A DNA stretch of 64,000 bases, taken from Clostridia bacterium. GTDB lineage: Bacteria; Bacillota; Clostridia; Oscillospirales; CAG-272. The translations under genes were made by a program, and so were the position numbers. The notes under the pieces are model-generated. The model saw only the letters and a program-made list of their open reading frames with translations, searched no databases and was not told where the DNA came from. The stretch covers positions 62,001-126,000 of the forward strand of contig JAFTKM010000007.1 of NCBI GenBank assembly GCA_017453245.1, given 5' to 3'. Numbering within the stretch: the stretch's first letter is position 1; each line of letters opens with the position of its first letter. This document shows positions 25,898 to 34,401 of the stretch, in pieces.

Positions 25898-26010
25898 TCC
25901 ACCAAGAATAACCTAAATTGAACCCTTGTGGTTTGACTTAGGTTATTTCTATTTGGTAGACCATCTCGATTGACTTGATCTAGTTCCGTGGCAACGCCAC
26001 AAAGTTAGGT
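25898..26010. repeat. Right 113-bp direct repeat bounding the accessory segment
   Basis: This copy carries TCCACCA, the terminator hairpin (25907-25954), TGGTAGACCATCT and the CCGTGGC hairpin, about 93% identical to 24285-24397. It is not attached to a tRNA body. It lies 25 bp after the HTH-HATPase stop codon, so it also supplies that gene's terminator. Confidence 0.88.
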
Positions 26011-26039
26011 ATTGCCACTCGTACATGCTTTGTTATAGA

Positions 26040-26215
26040 CGTTCCGCTTTAATACAAAGCCCACTTTCTTTATGCTCGTTTGGCAAGATACCCGGGGCGG
26101 TATGCTGCATACCGCCGATGGCGGTATATTGCGTTATTCGTCGTGTCCGACCGGCGAATAGCAAAATCCAGTTATCTCTATCTTCCGCTTTGCCTACACA
26201 AAATCCACAAATCAA
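26040..26215. repeat. Palindrome-containing intergenic block
   Basis: GCGGTATG-CTG-CATACCGC (26097-26115) overlaps ACCGCC-GAT-GGCGGT (26111-26125), giving three alternating copies of one arm. A 60-codon open frame on the minus strand covers the block but has no ribosome site and a low-quality composition, so it is treated as repeat-derived. Confidence 0.5.
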
Positions 26216-26231
26216 AAATGTATCCGCCTAC

Positions 26232-26261
26232 TTGAAATGTTTTTTTCTATCGTGGTATAAT
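26232..26261 (+). promoter_or_regulatory. Promoter of the 26.3-kb lipoprotein gene
   Basis: TTGAAA (26232-26237) and TATAAT (26256-26261) with an 18-bp spacer. Confidence 0.65.
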
Positions 26262-26289
26262 TACTTCACCAACCCCAAGGAGGTACCAT

Positions 26290-26691
26290 ATGAAAAGACT
26301 AATATCCTTTATACTGCTATTATCCCTACTAGTCTCACTTTGCTCCTGCGATGAGTACGTAAGCTCTTTCAGCGCGGTAGGTCTTGTAAGGAGTAACACG
26401 TCGCACAGCTTTGAGACAAGCTTTCTCTCCCTTGAGGGGCAGTTGGTATTCAAGATAAAGAAGACCGAGAAAGGAACAGAGGGTGATATAAACTACTCCG
26501 TAAAGGTAGACGAGGGAGAGCTCAATCTTTACTACGACATTTACGGAACGAAGGAGCTTCTGGCAAATGTCAAGGCAGGTGAATCTGTCGACTCAAGTGG
26601 AGGATACATAGAAGGCGGTAAGACGGTCTACTTTATAATCGAAGCGACAGAAGGCACGAGAGGCAAAGTATCTGTCGAGCTTGATAAGTAA
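26290..26691 (+). CDS. Small lipoprotein of unknown function
   Basis: A 133-residue protein with a signal peptide and a lipobox LCSC (Cys20). The mature part is beta-rich and charged (GQLVFKIKKTEKGTEGDINY, then GGKTVYFIIEATEG), suggesting a small beta-sandwich anchored to the outer face of the membrane. AAGGAGGTACCAT precedes the ATG, with its own promoter and terminator. No family recognised. Confidence 0.82.
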   Translation: MKRLISFILLLSLLVSLCSCDEYVSSFSAVGLVRSNTSHSFETSFLSLEGQLVFKIKKTEKGTEGDINYSVKVDEGELNLYYDIYGTKELLANVKAGESVDSSGGYIEGGKTVYFIIEATEGTRGKVSVELDK

Positions 26692-26712
26692 TTATTTTTT
26701 CTAAAGCAATAC

Positions 26713-26739
26713 AAAAGCGCCCTTTAACGGGCGCTTTTT
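26713..26739. terminator. Bidirectional terminator between convergent genes
   Basis: AAAAGCGCCC and GGGCGCTTTTT form a compact stem around a six-base loop. Confidence 0.9.
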
Positions 26740-26783
26740 AAGTCATAATGTAAGTTTTTGATAATTATACTTTGCATTTCAGC

Positions 26784-28025
26784 CTATTTCCACTCTTTAA
26801 TTACTTCGCCGCCCTCAAGGTATGCTATCATATTCGCGGCGATTGCATTCCAGCTTGTGAAGCCTTTGTGGAACACTCCCGAGCCGTCCTCGGGGTGGTA
26901 GTACTCGTGGAAGGCGGCGTTTTTCTCATAGTCGAGTCTGAGCAGCTCCACGGTCTTTTCCGCAAGCTCTTTTGCCTCCCTCTCGTAGCCGTAGCGTCTA
27001 AGTCCTTCGAAAACAAAGTAATTCGAGAGTATCCATACACCGCCCTGCCAGCTCGAGGGGTTACAGGTGCCGACGATACGATACATCTTCTCATACTTAG
27101 ATAAAGTTCTTACTCCGTAGGGCGCCCAAAAGGCCTTCTCATCGAGGAGATTCTCTCTGACCATACGCTCGGCCTGCTCCTTGGTAGGTATGCCTGCCCA
27201 AAGAGGCAGGAAGCAGCTCCAGACCCCGATGCGCTGAATAAGTGTGGAGTAATGACGAGGCGCGCCCGAGTGAAGGAGCACGCTATAGTCTATTGGCCTG
27301 AGGTTTATATCACAGCTATAATACATTCCGTCCTTCTCGTCGTAGCAATGCTCGTTGATAGCGGCCTTAAGCTCTGCCCGCTTCATAGCATAGTATTCCC
27401 TTTTCTCAGCGTTGCCGATAAGCTCTGCAAGGTGGGACATCGCGCCGAGCTCGACGTACATCAGCGAGTTCAGATATATTGATGCCGAGCTGTTATCCGG
27501 GCGATAAAACGTACACGGGTCGTTATCTACGCCGATTGCGAAGTCATCGAAGAAGTAGTAAAGCCCACTCTCGTGCTTCGCGTTATTCTCATAATACTCG
27601 ACGAACTTCTCGAGCTTCGGGTAAATTCCCCCAAGCCACTCGGTAGCCTCGGTATACTTACAGATAAAGGCGACGTGCTGCGCGAGCACGGGCTTATGCA
27701 CGTTGCGGTGCGGATGCGATTTCGAAAGATCAAATTCGGGTGATGACGCGATAACTATATCTATGCTTCCGTCCTCTCTCTGCTCGGCGAGGAAGTTATC
27801 GACGGAGCCTCTCTCATACTCGAAAAGCTCCTCCTGCCATCCCTCATCGGTAGCAATCTGACGGACTGCGATATTGTTTGCCCAGTTGCCCCAATCCCAC
27901 ATCTGACCGGGATAGCATCTGCCGCATCTTACAACGATAGACGGGTGGAGAAAGCTGCCCCAAGGCGGGCTGAGAAGGCTTTTTCCAATCTCGGATAAAT
28001 ATTCTTTAAGTGCGTTAAGCTCCAT
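26784..28025 (-). CDS. GH63-type (MGH1-like) glycoside hydrolase
   Basis: A 413-residue (alpha/alpha)6-toroid protein resembling the GH63/mannosylglycerate hydrolase (MGH1-like) family. Visible patches are GQMWDWGNWANNIA, SYxHPHRNVHKP-like residues and the C-terminal EYYHPEDGSGVFHKGFTSWN, which in this clan carries the catalytic Glu and Asp. No signal peptide, so probably cytoplasmic. The substrate is likely an alpha-linked disaccharide such as glucosylglycerate or a mannobiose, but this is unproven. The DMT permease gene upstream is close and on the same strand, pointing to joint expression. Confidence 0.82.
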   Translation of the reverse strand: MELNALKEYLSEIGKSLLSPPWGSFLHPSIVVRCGRCYPGQMWDWGNWANNIAVRQIATDEGWQEELFEYERGSVDNFLAEQREDGSIDIVIASSPEFDLSKSHPHRNVHKPVLAQHVAFICKYTEATEWLGGIYPKLEKFVEYYENNAKHESGLYYFFDDFAIGVDNDPCTFYRPDNSSASIYLNSLMYVELGAMSHLAELIGNAEKREYYAMKRAELKAAINEHCYDEKDGMYYSCDINLRPIDYSVLLHSGAPRHYSTLIQRIGVWSCFLPLWAGIPTKEQAERMVRENLLDEKAFWAPYGVRTLSKYEKMYRIVGTCNPSSWQGGVWILSNYFVFEGLRRYGYEREAKELAEKTVELLRLDYEKNAAFHEYYHPEDGSGVFHKGFTSWNAIAANMIAYLEGGEVIKEWK

Positions 28026-28034
28026 TTTTCACTC

Positions 28035-28958
28035 CTAAAATACAATAACGTTCAAAAGCAAAAGTGCTGAAAACAGCACGCCAAGACCGATGAGACAAAG
28101 CGGCTTAATCTTCTCCCCGAAGAACACGCGGGACATAAGAAGGGTGAGCACAATAGCCGAGCCCTGCGCCAAGGGATATACCTCCGCGGCGGAAAGACGC
28201 GCGCTTGCAAGAGTCTTGAAATATGAGTTGCTGAAGAGAAAGACCGCCATTATGGCAATGTATATAACCTTGCGTCTGTCGAGAAGGGACGGCACATCCG
28301 CGCTGTCATTTTCGGGCTTCTCGCTCCCTTCTCCTCTGAGGTGCAATATTCCGAGCACGCCAAGAAGTGCTATTGCCGAGAAGACGTATATGTAGAAATT
28401 GAAGACCGATGCGGGCGTGCCCGATTTCGTGTACTGAAATATCTTGTACGAGAAGTCCGTCAGACCGTTTGAAAATCCAACGATCAAAAGAAGGATAAGC
28501 GATGCCACGTCCAGCCTCTCTTTGATCTGATTATTGTACATACTCATAATAACCACAGCCGAGATAAGCAGGCAAAGACCGATGATCTGACTTAGTGACA
28601 CCTTCTCACCGTAAAAGGCGAGTGAGAGAATGATCGGCACGAGAATGCCGAGCGAGATGAAGGTATCAACCGACGTGAAGGCGCTCCGCTTGACCGCGAG
28701 GAGCCAGGAAACGATAAATACCGCCGTGGAGACACCCGCAAAGGCGGAAATGCCTATAACCCGAGGTGACACCGCAAGGTCGGCAAGCTTACCGTCAAAG
28801 AGCACGAACACAAGCCCTATCGGTATGCAGAATAACATTCTTATTAAGTTGGAAAGGACCGCTCCCCGAAGCCCGCTTGTTCTGTCGCTGACCTTCTTGG
28901 CAAAAAAGCCCTTTTTTGATCCGCTGAGCACGGACACTGCTAGAAATAAATAACCCAT
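28035..28958 (-). CDS. EamA/DMT-superfamily permease
   Basis: A 307-residue protein with ten predicted transmembrane helices in two EamA-like repeats, separated by a charged loop near residues 210-225. Family members move metabolites such as sugars, amino acids or nucleotide sugars. The gene ends 9 bp before the start of the GH63-like hydrolase, so the two are probably one operon and the permease may import that enzyme's substrate. Weak SD (AGGTATATAAT). Confidence 0.85.
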   Translation of the reverse strand: MGYLFLAVSVLSGSKKGFFAKKVSDRTSGLRGAVLSNLIRMLFCIPIGLVFVLFDGKLADLAVSPRVIGISAFAGVSTAVFIVSWLLAVKRSAFTSVDTFISLGILVPIILSLAFYGEKVSLSQIIGLCLLISAVVIMSMYNNQIKERLDVASLILLLIVGFSNGLTDFSYKIFQYTKSGTPASVFNFYIYVFSAIALLGVLGILHLRGEGSEKPENDSADVPSLLDRRKVIYIAIMAVFLFSNSYFKTLASARLSAAEVYPLAQGSAIVLTLLMSRVFFGEKIKPLCLIGLGVLFSALLLLNVIVF

Positions 28959-29109
28959 ATTATATACCTAAAATACCAACTGTACTTTACATTAATGCAT
29001 CAATCAACTTATTTTACACAAATAGACCGTCCACTGATCTATGCCTCCATTATAGAGGATAATCAATGAGCGGTCTATCCAATATCAACTTTATCACTGT
29101 CAAAGGTTG

Positions 29110-29886
29110 TCATTTTTCCAAGGGAGCTTTGTCAAACACACGCCTGTAAGCCCTGTAAAAAGTATTAAGACTGTCAAATCCGCACATGAGGGCTGCGTCC
29201 AAAACAGAGATATCTCTCTCACTGCTCAAAACAGCATGCACTGCGCGAGCACGCAGATTGCCAACGTATATATTCCAATTCATTCCCAGATAACGGTGAA
29301 GAATGCGCGAGAGATACGTGCTTGAATATCCAAATTTTAAGGATAATTCAGACAACGACAAATCGCTCCTCAGGTTATCATTTGCATACTGCAAAATCCT
29401 TGCCACAAGTTCATTTTGCGTGTCCTTTGTTCGCTCTGTAAACAAGCCGCTTTCATTAAGCTCCGCAAGCAATATCTTTACTATCGCCTCGTTTATCTCG
29501 GTTATACCGGCTTTATCCGCGCGATCCTTGGAATAAAGAGCATACAGGGTCTCGAGAAGCTCGGTGCTCTCAAATTTGAAGATACATAGCGGCACTCTAT
29601 TGCCAAAGGACGAGAACACAGAGCTGAAGAAATGAACGTCACCGACTACTGCATACATCTCCGCGCCCGACGGCTTCAGCGAATGCACTACGTAGCTGTC
29701 AACAAAGCATCCGTCGCCCTTTTTCAGCGTATACACTTCACCGCCTACTGAAACGTCCTGCTCTCCGTCCACGCAGAACAAAAGCTCTATCGCGCTGTGA
29801 AAGTGCGGAGGCGTTTCTTTATCTTTTTTAACGTGACTGAAATATAAATATCCGTAACCCTCGACTTCGGATTCATAAAAGCTCAT
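29110..29886 (-). CDS. AraC-family transcriptional regulator with cupin sensor domain
   Basis: A 258-residue regulator. The N-terminal half is a cupin (HFHSAIELLFCVDGEQDVSVG) that probably binds a sugar; the C-terminal ~100 residues form two helix-turn-helix units with SLSELSLKFGYSSTYLSRILHRYLG and MCGFDSLNTFYRAYRRVFDKAP. I prefer the ATG at 29886, with GGGAGCGATAACC upstream, over an in-frame TTG at 29913. It lies between the permease-hydrolase pair and the divergent SGNH hydrolase, either of which it may control. Confidence 0.92.
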   Translation of the reverse strand: MSFYESEVEGYGYLYFSHVKKDKETPPHFHSAIELLFCVDGEQDVSVGGEVYTLKKGDGCFVDSYVVHSLKPSGAEMYAVVGDVHFFSSVFSSFGNRVPLCIFKFESTELLETLYALYSKDRADKAGITEINEAIVKILLAELNESGLFTERTKDTQNELVARILQYANDNLRSDLSLSELSLKFGYSSTYLSRILHRYLGMNWNIYVGNLRARAVHAVLSSERDISVLDAALMCGFDSLNTFYRAYRRVFDKAPLEK

Positions 29887-29980
29887 GGTTATCGCTCCCG
29901 AAAATTTAGGCAAGAGGCTTGCCCGGCTATTTATATAATATCATAGTTTCAAAAAAAGTCAAGATACCACTGAAAACCGC

Positions 29981-30009
29981 TTGATACTTTACGTGCAATT
30001 TGATATAAT
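29981..30009 (+). promoter_or_regulatory. Promoter of the SGNH hydrolase gene
   Basis: TTGATA (29981-29986) and TATAAT (30004-30009) have a 17-bp spacer; GTATAC follows just downstream. Confidence 0.75.
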
Positions 30010-30038
30010 GTACGTATACCCCAACAGGAGGAATAAAA

Positions 30039-31085
30039 ATGAGCAACATAGCGAATATCGACAAGAACTTCAAGATCGATACAAAGATCGATAAGACCGA
30101 TATAAAATTCTACGACGTAAGGAATGCGCCCTTCGGAGTACACGGAGTATTCTACGAGGAGGGTAAGTTCAGACGTATGCCGATGGAGGTCGCAAGAGCG
30201 GTCAGCCCCGGCGTATATTCCCTGCACGCCAATACCGCAGGCGGAAGAGTTCGCTTCAGGACCAACTCGTCCTACGTCGCGATAAACGTGAAGATGGCAA
30301 ACGTCGGTAAGATGTCACACTTCGCGCTCTGCGGCTCATCAGGCTTTGATCTCTACGTTGACGGCGAGTACTTCAGATCCTTTATCCCTCCGTTTGATAT
30401 TACTGACGGCTACGAGGGTGTCCACGAGATCGGCACAGACACGCCGAAAATGCGCGAGATAATGATAAATATGCCTCTTTACAGTGACGTGTGCGAGATG
30501 TACGTAGGCCTCGAGGAAAATGCGGAAATTCTCGCAGAGACCCCATACCGTGTAGAAAAACCGGTTGTATTTTACGGCTCGTCCATCACTCAGGGCGGCT
30601 GCGCCTCACGCCCCGGCACGTCCTATCAGGGCTTCCTCTCAAGATGGCTCGATTTTGACTTTATCAACCTTGGCTTCTCGGGTAACGCAAGAGCAGAGGA
30701 CGAGATGGCAGATTACATAGCCTCACTCGATATGTCTGTATTCGTCTACGACTACGATCACAACTCTCCCGATGCTGAGCATCTCAAAAGAACACACGAG
30801 AGAATGTTCAAAAAAATCAGGGCGGCTCACCCCACCCTTCCCGTTATATTTATTTCAATGCCTAAGCCGTATCTCGCGCCCTTCCAGCTCGAAAGACTTG
30901 AGATCATAAAGACCACCTACGAAAACGCCGTGGCAAACGGTGACAAAAACGTATGCTTTATCGACGGACGCACGCTTCTCACCCTTGCGGGAGCGGAGGG
31001 CTCGGTCGACTTCACGCACCCGACAGACCTCGGCTTCTTCTCTATGGCAAAGCGCATAGCTGAGGACTTAAATAACTTCTTATAA
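30039..31085 (+). CDS. SGNH/GDSL hydrolase with N-terminal GxDLY-type beta domain
   Basis: A 348-residue carbohydrate esterase-like protein. The N-terminal ~165 residues form a beta domain with the GFDLY motif (102-106) seen before SGNH domains. The catalytic block I is YGSSITQGG, with nucleophile Ser182; LGFSGNAR supplies the oxyanion Gly/Asn (N216), and DFTHPTDLG gives Asp324 and His327. No signal peptide. It probably deacetylates an imported sugar or oligosaccharide. CAGGAGGAATAAAA precedes the ATG. Divergent from the AraC regulator. Confidence 0.92.
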   Translation: MSNIANIDKNFKIDTKIDKTDIKFYDVRNAPFGVHGVFYEEGKFRRMPMEVARAVSPGVYSLHANTAGGRVRFRTNSSYVAINVKMANVGKMSHFALCGSSGFDLYVDGEYFRSFIPPFDITDGYEGVHEIGTDTPKMREIMINMPLYSDVCEMYVGLEENAEILAETPYRVEKPVVFYGSSITQGGCASRPGTSYQGFLSRWLDFDFINLGFSGNARAEDEMADYIASLDMSVFVYDYDHNSPDAEHLKRTHERMFKKIRAAHPTLPVIFISMPKPYLAPFQLERLEIIKTTYENAVANGDKNVCFIDGRTLLTLAGAEGSVDFTHPTDLGFFSMAKRIAEDLNNFL

Positions 31086-31100
31086 AATAATAAAAGATGA

Positions 31101-31142
31101 AAAAAAGACGCCTGCGGCACTTTACTGCAAGCGTCTTTTTTA
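31101..31142. terminator. Bidirectional terminator between convergent genes
   Basis: AAAAGACGC pairs with GCGTCTTTTT, enclosing a weaker inner stem; T tracts occur on both strands. Confidence 0.88.
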
Positions 31143-31167
31143 TGTAAAACAAATTAGTCTCTTAGGA

Positions 31168-31785
31168 TTACTCAGCTACGTAGGTATAAACCGCAACGAT
31201 CTCAACAGGACCGGAGGCGGAATCGTAGGAGATAGCAACGGAGGTAACTCCGAGCTTACCCGAGGAGATAACGAGATCAACGTCATAGCCGATCTCAACA
31301 CCGAGAATAGCCTTTGTGTCAGCCGCCTTAACCTTAGCGGTAACTGAGCCAGCGCCTGCTGTAACAGAGCCAAGCTTAGACTCGTCGAGCTGAACGTCAA
31401 AGGTAATAGCCTCAACGGATGCCGTGCCACCGAGAGAGTCGGTAACAGTGCCGTCAGCGGCAACGGTGGTAGTACCGGTGTAGGTGCTCTTGAGCTCACC
31501 GGAAATATCCTCGAAGCTATTGAACTTCTCGTAGGAATAGGTAACGGTAGCAGTACCGTCCTCGTTGTAAACAACGTTGTACGATCCGTTAAGGTCGCCG
31601 AGAGACGACTTAAGAACAACGGTTATATCGGCAACGGCGGGAGCAGATGCGTCAATCACAGTCTGCATATCGGAAATTGCCTGGGAATAATCCACCTTGT
31701 CATTATTATCATCGCTCGGATCATCGCACGCCGCCAAAGCGAGCACGCAACAGATCATAAGCAAAAATGCAACAATCTTCTTCAT
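31168..31785 (-). CDS. Lipoprotein, tandem paralogue 3
   Basis: A 205-residue lipoprotein with lipobox LAAC (Cys20). The mature protein is Val/Thr/Asp-rich and beta-strand dominated, ending in VEIVAVYTYVAE. It shares with the two upstream genes a pattern of an N-terminal helix, a G-x-L-x-x-x-Y strand and a terminal Val-rich TYTY-like strand, so all three look like products of duplication. Resembles surface lipoproteins of unknown function in clostridial genomes. SD AGAGGTAACGCT. Confidence 0.8.
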   Translation of the reverse strand: MKKIVAFLLMICCVLALAACDDPSDDNNDKVDYSQAISDMQTVIDASAPAVADITVVLKSSLGDLNGSYNVVYNEDGTATVTYSYEKFNSFEDISGELKSTYTGTTTVAADGTVTDSLGGTASVEAITFDVQLDESKLGSVTAGAGSVTAKVKAADTKAILGVEIGYDVDLVISSGKLGVTSVAISYDSASGPVEIVAVYTYVAE

Positions 31786-31796
31786 AGCGTTACCTC

Positions 31797-32519
31797 TTAG
31801 TCAAGGGTAATTCTTTCAAGGTCGTAGGTGTAAATAACCTTTACGGTCATTTCGGACTCAACAAGATTTGCTGCCTCGTCGCCCTTAAGGTTGTAGTGAA
31901 GATCGATGGAAGTGATAACAGCACCGTCATCAACGATAACGACCTTAACGTCGCCTGCAACGTTAGCGGAATAAGCCTCGCCAAGAACCTGAACAACGTT
32001 TGCTGCGGGAACTGTGAAGGAAAGGGTGTTATTCTCATAAACTACGTCGGTGAGATACTCAGCGTTAAGGTTAAGAGCCATTCTGCCGCGGCCGATAGTC
32101 CATACGGAGCCGCTGGGATCCCACTCGCCGCCGTTAACACGGGAGCCGTAGCCCTCAACGGACTCGGTCTTCTTGGTGGTGGAGATAACCATATCCTTAA
32201 CTTCCTCGTTGTTACCGCCGTCCTCAACGCTTCTGATAGACTCGGAGGTAACGGTATAAACGGAAGCAGGCTTGTTGTCAACGAAACCGGTAACGAGCTC
32301 ATAGCTGCAATTAAGCTTGAAGCCGCCGATGTTCTGGGTGGTTGTAGCAACTACCTTGGTAGGAGTGCTCATGTTGTACATATTCGCAACGTCCGCAACA
32401 GGGTCAGAGCCGCCAAGATCAATACCGAACTTTTCAGCAACCTGCTCTATAACGTCACAGGAGAAGAGAGCGGGAACACAAAGCGCTACAACAAGCGCAA
32501 ATACGATAATCTTTTTCAT
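31797..32519 (-). CDS. Lipoprotein, tandem paralogue 2
   Basis: A 240-residue lipoprotein with lipobox LFSC (Cys21). After a short helix it has MYNMSTPTKVVATT, closely matching IVNGSKPTKITTDVS in paralogue 1, then a strand-rich body ending in MTVKVIYTYDLE. It lies 11 bp upstream of paralogue 3 and is therefore probably cotranscribed. No enzymatic motif is visible; a lipid- or ligand-binding beta structure is possible. Confidence 0.8.
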   Translation of the reverse strand: MKKIIVFALVVALCVPALFSCDVIEQVAEKFGIDLGGSDPVADVANMYNMSTPTKVVATTTQNIGGFKLNCSYELVTGFVDNKPASVYTVTSESIRSVEDGGNNEEVKDMVISTTKKTESVEGYGSRVNGGEWDPSGSVWTIGRGRMALNLNAEYLTDVVYENNTLSFTVPAANVVQVLGEAYSANVAGDVKVVIVDDGAVITSIDLHYNLKGDEAANLVESEMTVKVIYTYDLERITLD

Positions 32520-32550
32520 AATATTTTCCTTTCAAGCTTTGAAACAATTA

Positions 32551-33231
32551 TTATTCTGCAGCTGCGTCTTCAGCACTGTCATCCTCGGGGAAGAGATCCT
32601 GAGGATTGTACGTATAAGAGGTTCTGACTGTGATGGTGCCGTTAGCGGTCTCACACGTAACGGTTATCATCGTAAGGTTTACCTTATTGGTCTCAAGAAC
32701 AACGGTAGCATCGCCAACCGCGCCAAGGTCTGTGCCGATGAAGGACTCGAGGTCCTCAGCGCTCACCTTACCCTCAAGGGTGGAAACGTCCTCGTTGATA
32801 ACCGCATCCTTGATAAGCTCCGGATCAACCTTTAGCTTAAGCTCAAACGCTGTACCCGTGCCGGGTTTCCAGGATTCCTCGTCACCGTAGTAGTAAGCGC
32901 CGTCCTTGTAGTAGATGGTGCCCTCGGAAACGATAATACGCTCGTTGCTGCCGCTGGCAAGAGACTCTGCGGGAGTAGCAAGCTTCTCATAATAGTACTC
33001 AAAGATCGTGTCGGTGCCGTCCGTTGTGGTTACGTAGTGCCCCTGGAGCGTGTCCCCCTTGTTGGTAACGTAGCTCACGTCGGTGGTGATCTTGGTCGGC
33101 TTCGATCCGTTAACGATGTCACAGATGACCTCTGCGTCATCCGGAGCGCCGATACCGATTTTCTGAAGCATTCCGCAACCGGTAAGACTGAGGACTCCGA
33201 TCACGAGAAGCAAGATAACAAACTTTTTCAT
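32551..33231 (-). CDS. Lipoprotein, tandem paralogue 1
   Basis: A 226-residue lipoprotein with lipobox LTGC (Cys19). The start is placed at 33231 (MKKFVILLL), since residues before it in the open frame are not signal-like. The strand-rich body contains YKDGAYYYGDEES and ends in a Glu/Asp/Ala-rich tail. It is the first gene of the three-lipoprotein set; a LysR regulator gene follows further upstream on the same strand. Confidence 0.8.
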   Translation of the reverse strand: MKKFVILLLVIGVLSLTGCGMLQKIGIGAPDDAEVICDIVNGSKPTKITTDVSYVTNKGDTLQGHYVTTTDGTDTIFEYYYEKLATPAESLASGSNERIIVSEGTIYYKDGAYYYGDEESWKPGTGTAFELKLKVDPELIKDAVINEDVSTLEGKVSAEDLESFIGTDLGAVGDATVVLETNKVNLTMITVTCETANGTITVRTSYTYNPQDLFPEDDSAEDAAAE

Positions 33232-33427
33232 TTCAATGCCCAAAAGCCTTTCGTTGTTATTTCGCGAAATAAGCGAAGTGAAACGACGGCAGACATAGTC
33301 CGCCAAAGTATAATACACTATAATAATTATACATTTTTAAAGATGGATTGTCAATAGAAAACCAATCTTTCGGGCGCCCTGCCCTGACGAAAAATCTTTT
33401 AAAATTTTATTCAATTCTACCAAAAAA

Positions 33428-34300
33428 TCACCTTTTATTCTTTGCGAACTCCTTGGTTATGGCAACAAGCCGCTTCAAGGGCAGAGTCATCACCTTGTCC
33501 TGCTTCATAGCGAGAGCAAGCGTACGCGAGACCTCGGGAACGATGGGCAGAACCTTGACAGCGTCCGTTTTTCCCGCGATGATAAGCTCGGAGAGCATAC
33601 TGATTCCAAGGCCGTGCTCTACCATCGAGATGATGGCGGGGTCGTCTACGTACGTGGGAGTGACGAAGGGACGGACGTTATTCTCGGAGAAAACGGCGCT
33701 GATATCGTCGTCAAATCCAAGACCCGGCATCAGGAACTTGGTACCGTTGAATCTCTTGATGTGGAATTCCTCCTCATCAATAGGATAATCCTTCTGGAGA
33801 ATGGCGTGGAATCTGTCCTTCTCAAGAGAAACCCACTTGAAATCGTACTTCGCGTTCTTGGTACCGAAGCAGACGTCGAATCTGCCCTCGTCAAGACCGC
33901 CGTAAAGCTCTGCAACAGTACCGGTCTGAATGTTAACGGTAATATCGGGGAACTCACGGTTGAATTTCTCAACGATACCGGGCAGCCACGTGCCCGCCAT
34001 ACTCGAGAACGCGCCTATTCTCAGGACGTTGTCACCGTAGGACTTAACGAGCTGAACCTCGTTCTCAAGCGACTCCTCGCACATAACGAGCTGTCTTATC
34101 TTTGGGATTATTCTCTCTCCCGCGGGAGTGAGCTTTATGCCGTAGTATCCGCGCTGAAGAATGGAGAAGCCGAACTCGTCCTCAAGAGCGTTCATCATAT
34201 GTGTGAGACCGGACTGAGTATAGCCGAGCTTCTGCGCCGCTCCGGAGAGACTTCCCATATCCACCGCCGTCAGGAGCGCCTTATATTTTGATATGTTCAT
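33428..34300 (-). CDS. LysR-family transcriptional regulator
   Basis: A 290-residue LysR protein. Residues ~1-60 form the winged helix (LSGAAQKLGYTQSGLTHMMN), followed by the linker helix and the two-lobed effector domain with MVEHGLGISMLSEL. AAAAGGAAGGTAAA precedes the ATG. The target is unclear; asd lies immediately upstream and the lipoprotein genes downstream, all on the minus strand. Confidence 0.93.
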   Translation of the reverse strand: MNISKYKALLTAVDMGSLSGAAQKLGYTQSGLTHMMNALEDEFGFSILQRGYYGIKLTPAGERIIPKIRQLVMCEESLENEVQLVKSYGDNVLRIGAFSSMAGTWLPGIVEKFNREFPDITVNIQTGTVAELYGGLDEGRFDVCFGTKNAKYDFKWVSLEKDRFHAILQKDYPIDEEEFHIKRFNGTKFLMPGLGFDDDISAVFSENNVRPFVTPTYVDDPAIISMVEHGLGISMLSELIIAGKTDAVKVLPIVPEVSRTLALAMKQDKVMTLPLKRLVAITKEFAKNKR

Positions 34301-34401
34301 TTTACCTTCCTTTTCGGCACCCGTGAGCCTCCCGCATACTGCGAAAAAGGCTTGTTTTTGGCGTAAAACTTCACACGGTTGCCGTCTTTTTCATTTTTTG
34401 A

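Noticed and set aside
24285..26010. Complete integrative element with its own recombinase
   Set aside because: No integrase, transposase or relaxase frame is present between the repeats.
26025..26354. 109-codon plus-strand and 60-codon minus-strand frames over the palindromic block
   Set aside because: They overlap repeats and a well-supported lipoprotein gene, and lack ribosome sites.
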